This document shows, piece by piece, positions 17,923 to 24,829 of a stretch of DNA of 64,000 nucleotides. A program made the position numbers and the translations under genes. The notes below the pieces were generated by a model. It was not told where the DNA came from. It worked only from the letters and a program-made list of their open reading frames with translations, and searched no databases. Numbering within the stretch: position 1 is the first letter of the stretch; each line of letters opens with the position of its first letter. Source of the DNA: Centipeda periodontii DSM 2778 (GTDB taxonomy: Bacteria; Bacillota; Negativicutes; Selenomonadales; Selenomonadaceae); assembly GCF_000213975.1 (NCBI RefSeq), contig NZ_GL892076.1, positions 1,050,905 to 1,114,904 of the forward strand. Direction: 5' to 3'.

Positions 17923-17955
17923 ATGCAAAGATCTCTGTTATCGTTTTATTCTTAG
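17923..17955 (+). CDS. Candidate 10-codon leader ORF (MQRSLLSFYS)
   Basis: ATG at 17923 follows AAAGGAGG with 8-nt spacing; the frame ends with TAG at 17953, four nucleotides before the GAGAAGAAAGGAAG that serves the receptor gene. Its ribosome binding site sits inside the hairpin 17885-17916, so translation of this ORF, and by coupling of the receptor, could respond to the riboswitch. Inference only. Confidence 0.3.
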   Translation: MQRSLLSFYS

Positions 17956-17979
17956 GAGAAGAAAGGAAGTCTCTCACAA

Positions 17980-20226
17980 ATGTATCCATGGAAAAAGAAA
18001 TGTCTTACACTGGCGGTTCTCTGCGCTCTGACAGGAGCCAATACCTCCATTGCGAGCGCAGCCGAAAGTGATCCTGCTGTCGAGGCGTCATCGTCCGATG
18101 ACATGGAAAACGGAACCAATGTCTCCACCGGTTCTTCGCGGAGTGGACGCGATCTTGGCGAGACGATTGTGACGGCAACCAGAATTTCGGAGCCGCTCAT
18201 GAAAGTTCCCGCCAATGTCACGGTCATCACATCAAAGGAGCTTGAAAAACGCCATGTGTTCAGTCTGCGCGAAGCATTGGCGCGTGAGGCAGGCATTTAT
18301 GTTTCTCCAATGGCAGAGGTCAAGGACGGCGTTACTCTGCGCGGCTTTTCGGGATCGGACATCCTCGTTATGTATAACGGGCAGATGCTCAATACCGCTT
18401 TTGATGGCGGCGTGAACTGGGACTCCATCCCTCTTGCCAACATTGACCGCATCGAAATCGTGCGCGGTGCCGCCTCCTCACTCTACGGCGGTCATGCCGT
18501 TGCGGGCGTCATCAACATCATCACCAAGAAGGCGGAAGGTGCGGCGGACGCCAAACATCAGCAAATTCACGGGCAGATCGATGTTCTGCGCGGCAGCAAC
18601 AATACATGGCAGCGGGGACTTCAGGTCACGGGCGGTGATCAAAATCTTTCCTTCCGTCTCGGCTATGAAAATCGCACCTCGGACGGCTGGGTCGGACATG
18701 CCGTCACCGCAGAGGAATGGTATGATACGGGCTACACGCCGGATGCGACCGGCTCGTTTAAGAAGCTGTCCTACGGTGAATACGTTGTGGGCAGCCGCGG
18801 CGCAAAGAAGAAAGAGAGCGAGAATACCTACGTCGACTTGAATTATGCATTCGATCAGAACCGTTCGCTTGGCTATACCTATATGCACGCCTCCTACGAG
18901 TACTCCTATCACGATCCCATTACCTATTTCCGTGACGCTGCCGGCATTCCCACGTTTTCGGGCATTGCGCAGCTGCCGAACGGCAACTATATCAGTGTTA
19001 CGCCTGATGACTTCCTCGGATATCTCGGCAGGCGGGAGCAGGATATTCACAAGCTGCGCTACGAGGACACGAAGAACGATTTCAAGGCGGGGATTGGTTA
19101 CAGCGATACATGGAAGGACGGTTACTCCAGCGCCTATCGTCCGACCAGTATCGACTGGACAGGTGCCGGAGATCGCGCAGAATACCCGACAAAGAACTAC
19201 AATGCAGATCTGCAGAAAAAGTGGACGCTCGGGAACAATACCCTGCTTGCCGGCTTTTCGTGGATGAAGGATAAGATGCGCTACCGCAGGTATGACCTCC
19301 TGCGTTGGAAGGATTGGGGCTCGACCTATGCTGAGCCGTACCAGCAGAGCGGCGGCTCCGTGATGTCTACTGCGCTTTTTGTGCAGGATGAGCTGGCGCT
19401 TGATGCGCGATGGAAACTGCAGCTTGGTATGCGCTATGACCGCTTCGATAAGCAGAATGGGTACTCCTACATCGATGCTGTCCGCAAGGATTACGAAGAT
19501 GCTTCGTTCCATGCGTGGAGCCCGAAGCTCGCCGTCAGCTATGAGCCGCAGAAGGATACGATGCTCTATGTGAGCTACGGAAAGTCGTTCAACCCTCCCT
19601 CCATCTACCGGCTCTATCGTCGCGCGGGGGACAGTCCGCGCTCGATTCAGGCGAACCCCGAGCTGACGCCGGAGATCTCAAGAACCTATGAGATCGGTCT
19701 TAAGCAGAAAATTGATAAGAATACGTCCTACGGGCTGACACTCTTCCGTGTGGATACTGCGGACAAGATTACGATTGCGACGCGCAATCGCGTGCGCGCA
19801 TACTATAATATGAACAGATCGATGATCAAGGGGGCGGAGTTCGAGGTGAAGCACCGTTTCCATCGCGACTGGCGGACGTACTTCAACTATACCTTTGAGT
19901 CCGGGGAGGATACGAGCGGCGGCGTGACGTACCGGAACTGGTATCTGCCGAAACATATGATGCGGTTCGGCTTCGAGTACAACCGTGATCGCTTTAACGG
20001 CACGCTGGATGCGCAGTACATCGCCGCGCGCCAGCATGTTGACACCGTTACGGGTGAATATGGCTCAGAGGACAGCTTCTTCGTTACAAATCTGTATCTC
20101 AATTACAAAATCAATGAGAACTTTAAGCTGCAGTTTGGCATCGAGAACCTCCTCAATCGCAAATTCTATGCAAATGAAGCGGCAAGTGAGCGAACCTACA
20201 CCTTTGGTACAACGTGTTCGTTCTAA
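17980..20226 (+). CDS. btuB: TonB-dependent outer-membrane receptor, BtuB-like (corrinoid uptake)
   Basis: The 748-residue product has a signal peptide (MYPWKKKCLTLAVLCALTGA..., cleavage likely after IASA), a TonB-box-like ETIVTATR near residue 66, a plug domain (VTVITSKELEKRHVFSLREAL... VRGAASSLYGGHAVAGVINIITKK) and a C-terminal 22-strand-type barrel ending in an aromatic residue (TFGTTCSF). Control by a cobalamin riboswitch points to vitamin B12 or another corrinoid as ligand; the sequence alone does not fix the ligand. TonB, ExbB/D and BtuFCD genes are not nearby. It implies an outer membrane. Confidence 0.88.
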   Translation: MYPWKKKCLTLAVLCALTGANTSIASAAESDPAVEASSSDDMENGTNVSTGSSRSGRDLGETIVTATRISEPLMKVPANVTVITSKELEKRHVFSLREALAREAGIYVSPMAEVKDGVTLRGFSGSDILVMYNGQMLNTAFDGGVNWDSIPLANIDRIEIVRGAASSLYGGHAVAGVINIITKKAEGAADAKHQQIHGQIDVLRGSNNTWQRGLQVTGGDQNLSFRLGYENRTSDGWVGHAVTAEEWYDTGYTPDATGSFKKLSYGEYVVGSRGAKKKESENTYVDLNYAFDQNRSLGYTYMHASYEYSYHDPITYFRDAAGIPTFSGIAQLPNGNYISVTPDDFLGYLGRREQDIHKLRYEDTKNDFKAGIGYSDTWKDGYSSAYRPTSIDWTGAGDRAEYPTKNYNADLQKKWTLGNNTLLAGFSWMKDKMRYRRYDLLRWKDWGSTYAEPYQQSGGSVMSTALFVQDELALDARWKLQLGMRYDRFDKQNGYSYIDAVRKDYEDASFHAWSPKLAVSYEPQKDTMLYVSYGKSFNPPSIYRLYRRAGDSPRSIQANPELTPEISRTYEIGLKQKIDKNTSYGLTLFRVDTADKITIATRNRVRAYYNMNRSMIKGAEFEVKHRFHRDWRTYFNYTFESGEDTSGGVTYRNWYLPKHMMRFGFEYNRDRFNGTLDAQYIAARQHVDTVTGEYGSEDSFFVTNLYLNYKINENFKLQFGIENLLNRKFYANEAASERTYTFGTTCSF

Positions 20227-20242
20227 TCTGCGGATTGTTCGG

Positions 20243-20264
20243 AGCCTCGCCATCCGGCGGGGCT
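20243..20264 (+). terminator. Hairpin after the TonB receptor gene
   Basis: AGCCTCGCC and GGCGGGGCT pair over 9 bp with a 4-nt loop, followed by TTGTTG. A weak terminator or processing hairpin between the receptor and the PepSY gene. Confidence 0.5.
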
Positions 20265-20341
20265 TTGTTGCTATTATATTTACGAAAGAATAAGGTACTT
20301 TCTCATGTGTGTGATCCGATGATTGGAAAAGGATTGTTCGT

Positions 20342-21619
20342 ATGAAATATCTCTATCGTCTTCACCGTTGGATCAGCGCAATCTGTGCCGCCTTTTTTCT
20401 GCTGCTCTGCTTGACCGGGCTTCCGCTCATCTTTAGTGGGGACATCTATCGCTGGAACGAAGTTAATGATCGCCCGCATTTTGGCGCGCTGCCCTCGCGC
20501 GAGCTATGGGATGCTTCGCAAGCGGGGCTGGATCGAATTGCGGCAGAGATGCCCGGGCGGAAGGTGGATGCAATTTCTGCTTATCCGGAGCGCGGCGCAC
20601 TGGTCTACAGTCTCAGTTGGGAGGAGAGCGGCAGCGTACGCAGGATACGGATTGCCTATGCACCGCAAACAGATGCACTCGTCCCGTGGCGTGCCTCCTA
20701 TGTCAAATCGCCCGCGCTTGCTGATTTTATGAGCACAATGCACAATCTGCATATCAGAATGTCGATGGGACGCGGCGGGATGATCTTTCTCACGGTCATG
20801 TGCTTCCTTGCATTCCTCTCTATACTAGGCGGCATTTTGCTTTATCTCTCCTTTATGCGGCGGCGACTTTTTGGCGGAACGCGCGGTGGAACGTCTGCGG
20901 GGAGTTTTTTCGACTGGCATAATTTCCTCGGCATGGTTACTGCCATATGGGCAGTCGTGATGACACTGAGCGGCGCAGCGATTGCTGCCTATATCATCGG
21001 GTACGACAGTTATTTGGAAGATGTGGAGCGGGAACTTCCAAACAATATACAGAACGTATCACCCATCGAATATGAGGAAATGCTTGCGTATGCAAAAATG
21101 CATTTCCCAAGACAGGATCTCCTCTATCTTGCCTCAGGGAGTGAGACAGAACCTGCCGTCATGACATTGACGGATGCAGAACGGCCCACGATGTTCCGCG
21201 GGCAGGAGGTTTATCTCATCCGCAATGAGAGCGGATTGACACATATTACAAAAACAATGCCGCGCTGGCTTTCGTTTTGTGATTTTCTGCGTGAGCTCCA
21301 TCTCCGTAATCACGGCACAATGCCCCTGAAACTCCTATGGGTGCTTCTCGATTTGGCAGTGATCGCTGTTATCATCAGTGGATTTTCCGGATGGATTCAG
21401 CGCAGTCGACGCAAAAAGGAACGCCCTCTTGTGTACGTGGAAGGCGCAGGCGGAGGTGTTGCGACATGGCGTATGCCGATAATTTTTTCGCTCCTGTCTT
21501 TGGTGGGAATGACGGCTCCTCTTTTTGACACCGGCATTGGTGATATTATCGGGACAGCTGTATGGATTCTCGTTTTAGTGCTTGCAGCTTTTTGCTGGAA
21601 GAAAGGACGGCACAAGTAG
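20342..21619 (+). CDS. PepSY-associated transmembrane protein
   Basis: The 425-residue product begins MKYLYRLHRWISAICAAFFLLLCLTGLPLIFSGDIYRW, the hallmark of PepSY-TM proteins, and has further membrane segments near residues 145-170, 195-220, 330-350 and 378-420. Histidines in LHRW, HNLHIRM, DWHNFLGM and LHLRNHG lie near membrane ends and could bind heme, as in PepSY-type inner-membrane siderophore reductases (FoxB/PiuB-like). It follows the B12-regulated receptor with a 115-nt gap that includes a weak hairpin. A role in handling the imported metal complex is inference. Confidence 0.8.
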   Translation: MKYLYRLHRWISAICAAFFLLLCLTGLPLIFSGDIYRWNEVNDRPHFGALPSRELWDASQAGLDRIAAEMPGRKVDAISAYPERGALVYSLSWEESGSVRRIRIAYAPQTDALVPWRASYVKSPALADFMSTMHNLHIRMSMGRGGMIFLTVMCFLAFLSILGGILLYLSFMRRRLFGGTRGGTSAGSFFDWHNFLGMVTAIWAVVMTLSGAAIAAYIIGYDSYLEDVERELPNNIQNVSPIEYEEMLAYAKMHFPRQDLLYLASGSETEPAVMTLTDAERPTMFRGQEVYLIRNESGLTHITKTMPRWLSFCDFLRELHLRNHGTMPLKLLWVLLDLAVIAVIISGFSGWIQRSRRKKERPLVYVEGAGGGVATWRMPIIFSLLSLVGMTAPLFDTGIGDIIGTAVWILVLVLAAFCWKKGRHK

Positions 21620-21714
21620 ATCAAAGCCAACTAAAAATTTTTCTCTGCTATAGAAAAATAGTAAGTTTCATGGTAAAATATGCAACGACAATTATTATTT
21701 ATTGAAAAGAAGAA

Positions 21715-21731
21715 TATAATACAGATATAAT
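21715..21731 (+). promoter_or_regulatory. Tandem -10 elements upstream of ftsZ
   Basis: Two TATAAT hexamers lie at 21715-21720 and 21726-21731. TTATTA at 21692-21697 is 17 bp from the first, and TTGAAA at 21702-21707 is 18 bp from the second. The first pairing leaves room for the GGAGG at 21734-21738. ftsZ therefore probably has its own promoter. Confidence 0.45.
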
Positions 21732-21746
21732 ATGGAGGCTGAAGCT

Positions 21747-22985
21747 GTGTTCGAAATGGATGATAACTTTGAAGAACTTGCAAAGATCATCGTTGTCGGT
21801 GTAGGCGGCGGCGGCGGTAATGCAGTAAACAATATGATCGATTCCGGTCTGCAGGGCGTCGAATTTGTTGCAATCAATACAGACGCACAGGCCCTTTTGC
21901 AGTCGAAGGCAGCTCTGCGCATTCAGATCGGTGAGAAGCGTACGCGCGGACTCGGTGCCGGTGCACGTCCCGAGATTGGTGAGGCGGCAGCGACCGAGAG
22001 CCGCGAGAAGATCGTCGAGGCGCTGCGCGGCGCGGACATGGTGTTCATCACCGCAGGCATGGGCGGCGGTACGGGCACGGGTGCAGCGCCTGTCGTTGCG
22101 GAGTGTGCGCGTGAACTCGGCGCATTGACGGTTGCCGTGGTTACACGCCCCTTCTCCTATGAGGGGATGACGCGTGCACGCAACGCGGACTCCGGCATCA
22201 CGAATCTGCAGCAGCACGTCGATACCATCATCACCATTCCGAACGATCGCCTTATGAAGATCATCGACAAGAGCACGCCCGTCACAGAGGCGTTCAGCAA
22301 GGTGGACAATGTGCTCTGGCAGGGCGTCAAGGGCATCACCGACCTCATCACGAATCAGGGCGTCGTCAATCTCGATTTCGCAGACGTTCAGACAACAATG
22401 GCGAACGGCGGTGCGGCGATTATGGGCATTGGCGAGGCGCGCGGCGAGGGGGCGTCCGTTGCAGCAGCAAAGGCAGCGATCGAGTCGCCGTTGCTCGAGA
22501 CGAGCATCGAGGGTGCAACCTCCGTCATCATGAACTTCACGGGCTCCAAGACACTCAGCATGTTCGAGGTCAACGAGGCATCCGAGTGGCTGAACAGCGT
22601 CATCATGAATGCGACGAACGGACGTCAGGCGAATATCATCTGGGGCATCGGTGTGGACGAGAACCTTGAGGACAGCGTGCGCGTCACCGTCGTTGCGACG
22701 GGCTTTGGTCTGACGGAGAACGACACATCTGCCGCCTCATCTTCAGCGTCCGATACGGGGTTCACGGCAGACTGGATCTCGATGCCGGGGATGGGCGGCG
22801 CGGCGTCTATTGCACCGAAGCCCACTGCACAGCCGCAGGCACAGGCGCGTCCCGCTGCGGCGATTGTTCCGCCGAATACGGGGAGCAATGCAGTGAACAA
22901 TCGCCGCATGAACGTCGTCGAGCCAAATGCAGGCCCTGGCGGTACGGATATCATCGATATTCCCGCGTGGATGCGTCAGCGCTGA
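21747..22985 (+). CDS. ftsZ: Cell division protein FtsZ
   Basis: FtsZ is the tubulin-like GTPase forming the division ring. The product of about 412 residues has [16 protein letters not shown], the tubulin signature [14 protein letters not shown], the T7 loop region (NLDFADV), a variable linker rich in Pro/Ala, and the C-terminal [12 protein letters not shown] tail that docks partner proteins. The frame is open from ATG 21732, but GTG 21747 lies 8 nt after GGAGG and gives [14 protein letters not shown], so it is preferred. It is separated from the dcw operon by the B12 uptake genes, and ftsA is not adjacent. Confidence 0.96.
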   Translation: MFEMDDNFEELAKIIVVGVGGGGGNAVNNMIDSGLQGVEFVAINTDAQALLQSKAALRIQIGEKRTRGLGAGARPEIGEAAATESREKIVEALRGADMVFITAGMGGGTGTGAAPVVAECARELGALTVAVVTRPFSYEGMTRARNADSGITNLQQHVDTIITIPNDRLMKIIDKSTPVTEAFSKVDNVLWQGVKGITDLITNQGVVNLDFADVQTTMANGGAAIMGIGEARGEGASVAAAKAAIESPLLETSIEGATSVIMNFTGSKTLSMFEVNEASEWLNSVIMNATNGRQANIIWGIGVDENLEDSVRVTVVATGFGLTENDTSAASSSASDTGFTADWISMPGMGGAASIAPKPTAQPQAQARPAAAIVPPNTGSNAVNNRRMNVVEPNAGPGGTDIIDIPAWMRQR

Positions 22986-23014
22986 AAAGAGAATGACGTG
23001 AGGAGGGACTGTGA

Positions 23015-23467
23015 GTGAAGCCGATGATTGTTATGGGGGCAGATCATGCCGGTTGGAGCATGAAGGAGTTCCTCAAAGAAAAACTTCAAGAAGAGGGATA
23101 TACGATTGTTGACAAGGGAACAGACAGTGAGGAATCCGTAGACTCGCATGACTATGCGGTCACAGTGGGGGAGGAAGTCGCTGCGGCACAGGATAAACTT
23201 GGCATCTTGATCTGCGGCACGGGCATCGGTATGTCGATGTCGGCCAACAAGGTCAACGGCATCCGTGCTTCCTTGGTTTCGGATCTCTTCTCCGCACAGA
23301 TGACACGGGAGCACAATGCGGCAAATATTCTTTGCCTAGGTGCCCGTGTCATTGCAAACCAGATGGCGTGGGAAATCACAAAGGTCTGGTTGGCATCAGA
23401 GCCGCTTGGCGGAAAGTATGCGAACCGCGTGACGAAAATAATGGACTACGAGAAAACCAGAACCTAA
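23015..23467 (+). CDS. rpiB: Ribose-5-phosphate isomerase B
   Basis: RpiB interconverts ribose 5-phosphate and ribulose 5-phosphate. The 150-residue product has GADHAGWSMKEFLKE, the catalytic region LICGTGIGMSMSANKVNGIRA with the active-site cysteine, and MTREHNAANILCLGARV. The start is GTG at 23015, 7 nt after GAGGAGGG. It follows ftsZ by 29 nt and is ended by a terminator. The related LacAB isomerases are possible alternatives, but the single-gene setting favours RpiB. Confidence 0.9.
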   Translation: MKPMIVMGADHAGWSMKEFLKEKLQEEGYTIVDKGTDSEESVDSHDYAVTVGEEVAAAQDKLGILICGTGIGMSMSANKVNGIRASLVSDLFSAQMTREHNAANILCLGARVIANQMAWEITKVWLASEPLGGKYANRVTKIMDYEKTRT

Positions 23468-23489
23468 AACCTTATACGATTCATGATAG

Positions 23490-23524
23490 AAAAAGCGCAG
23501 AGGCATAAGCTTCTGCGCTTTTTC
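23490..23524 (+). terminator. Rho-independent terminator after rpiB
   Basis: AAAAAGCGCAGA and TCTGCGCTTTTT form a 12-bp stem with a T-run in the 3' arm. Confidence 0.8.
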
Positions 23525-23584
23525 TATGCGGAAAGAAGAGGATTGCTTCGGAGTGCCTCTGCGGCTTTCACCTTGTGTTATCTA

Positions 23585-23603
23585 TTTCCACATTTTGTGG
23601 AAA
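23585..23603. promoter_or_regulatory. Palindrome TTTCCACA-TTT-TGTGGAAA, operator-like
   Basis: A perfect 8-bp inverted repeat with 3-bp spacer lies upstream of a TGGAAA-17-TACAAT promoter (23613-23618 and 23636-23641) of the small HTH gene. Position near -60 would suit an activator. The binding protein is unknown. Confidence 0.4.
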
Positions 23604-23664
23604 ATGTCGAACTGGAAATGTAAAAGTATTCTGTTTACAATAGAAAATGTCAGGAGGTGAGCAT

Positions 23665-23847
23665 ATGAAGGTTCAAAATCGGCGTGTCATCTCGCTGTTA
23701 AAAATTTTTCACGAGAAAACAAATCTCGTCACGAGCCATTACCTCGCGCAAGTGCTTGGCGTCAGTACGAGAACGGTACGCAGTGACATCAAAGAACTGA
23801 GCAACTTGTTGAAAAAGTGCGGTGCCTGCATTGCCGCAACCACTTAA
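23665..23847 (+). CDS. Solo helix-turn-helix protein (truncated PRD-regulator-like)
   Basis: The 60-residue product is only an N-terminal winged-helix region: KVQNRRVISLLKIFHEKTNLVTSHYLAQVLGVSTRTVRSDIKELSNLLKKCG. It resembles the first 60 residues of the PRD regulator encoded at 24830 (both share STRTVRSDIK- or SSRTIRSDIK-type recognition helices). The strong Shine-Dalgarno AGGAGGTGA (23651-23659) and a promoter suggest it is expressed. It ends in a clean stop and no PRD or PTS-like domain follows in any frame before the aldolase gene, so it is either a remnant of a larger regulator or a genuine small DNA-binding protein. Confidence 0.6.
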   Translation: MKVQNRRVISLLKIFHEKTNLVTSHYLAQVLGVSTRTVRSDIKELSNLLKKCGACIAATT

Positions 23848-23870
23848 ACGTTCGTTCCCTTGTGAGAAAT

Positions 23871-23913
23871 TTGTCAACTGTTCTTGACAATATCAGAATG
23901 TATCATATTATAT
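23871..23913 (+). promoter_or_regulatory. Aldolase promoter overlapped by inverted repeat TTGTCAA-N6-TTGACAA
   Basis: TTGTCAA (23871-23877) and TTGACAA (23884-23890) form a perfect 7-bp inverted repeat whose right arm is the -35 hexamer TTGACA. A -10 (TATTAT at 23906 or TTATAT at 23908) follows at 16-18 bp. The layout is that of a repressor operator. Confidence 0.55.
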
Positions 23914-23943
23914 TTGTTAAAGTGAATATTATGGGGTGATCTC

Positions 23944-24597
23944 ATGACGAAAGAAGAAGAGGTTGTATTTTACGCAAAGATTCTGGATGAGAAGGGGCTG
24001 GTCAACTCTCTGGAGGGCAATATCTCCATACTTGACCGAGAGACGGGAAAACTCTACATCACGCCCTCGGGCAAGAGAAAATCCCTGCTCACGCCGGAGA
24101 TGATCGCTGTGATGGATGGGGACACGCAGATCGGCGGGAATTGTAAGTATTCCAGTGAGTACCTTCTGCATCAGGCGGCGCTGCGTGCGCGTCCCGATTG
24201 TAATGCGGCAGTGCATACACATGCGCCGTATCTCACGGCGTTTGCGTTTTGCAATCAGCACGTTCGCCTGCGCTGTTCGACGACGTTTGGACTCCTGTTC
24301 GAGGATATCCCCTGTCTGCCGTACGGGCAGCCGGGAACTGCTGCGATTGCGGCTGGCATCGAGGACGCGATGGCGAACCGTGATCTCGTGCTTTTGGCAA
24401 ATCACGGGTGCCTCACGGTAGGACCGACGCTGGAAGCGGCGGTTGCGATTCTCGAGGCGGGGGAGGAGGTCATGAAGATCTATTCTCTGGCGAAATCAAT
24501 CGGTGCGGTCAGCGATATTCCGGAAGAGGCATGGGAGCGCATGTGCAACGAACATGCGGGCAGTGTGCGGAATCGACATAAGCCTGTAAATCGATAA
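23944..24597 (+). CDS. Class II aldolase, L-fuculose-1-phosphate aldolase-like
   Basis: Family members cleave ketose 1-phosphates to DHAP and an aldehyde with Zn2+, or act as epimerases (AraD). The 217-residue product keeps the zinc and catalytic residues with nearly the numbering of E. coli FucA: Glu72 (SSEYLLHQ), His91 and His93 (VHTHAPY), His154 (LANHG). The real substrate cannot be read from the sequence. Next to it lie a PRD regulator, a Gat-type PTS and a polyol dehydrogenase, which suggests cleavage of a ketose 1-phosphate made from a PTS-imported polyol. It has its own promoter with an operator-like repeat. Confidence 0.85.
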   Translation: MTKEEEVVFYAKILDEKGLVNSLEGNISILDRETGKLYITPSGKRKSLLTPEMIAVMDGDTQIGGNCKYSSEYLLHQAALRARPDCNAAVHTHAPYLTAFAFCNQHVRLRCSTTFGLLFEDIPCLPYGQPGTAAIAAGIEDAMANRDLVLLANHGCLTVGPTLEAAVAILEAGEEVMKIYSLAKSIGAVSDIPEEAWERMCNEHAGSVRNRHKPVNR

Positions 24598-24612
24598 ATC
24601 TGTTCACCATAA

Positions 24613-24648
24613 CAAAAGGCGTCGCTGTGAAAAACGGCGGCGCTTTTC
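24613..24648 (+). terminator. Hairpin after the aldolase gene
   Basis: An imperfect stem (AAAAGGCGTCGC with GGCGGCGCTTTT) with a T-run in the 3' arm. Probable terminator, so the regulator gene downstream is a separate unit. The rest of 24649-24784 shows no recognisable feature. Confidence 0.5.
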
Positions 24649-24784
24649 GTATGTCAGGTTTTCACGTCTTGTTCATTTTCCGGTGGAGATGAATTTGTTT
24701 CAGAGAGGGGAATGCGGAAGAGTATGAGCGGATTTCCGTAATTTAAGGAAGTAAATCAATCTATGAAGTCCCGCAGAGAGATTC

Positions 24785-24790
24785 TATAAT
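24785..24790 (+). promoter_or_regulatory. -10 element of the PRD regulator gene
   Basis: TATAAT lies 40 bp before the start; the -35 region (near 24762) is poor, which may mean activator dependence. Confidence 0.35.
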
Positions 24791-24829
24791 TAATTTATTT
24801 ACATTATCCTATTTGCGGGAGGGATGGCG

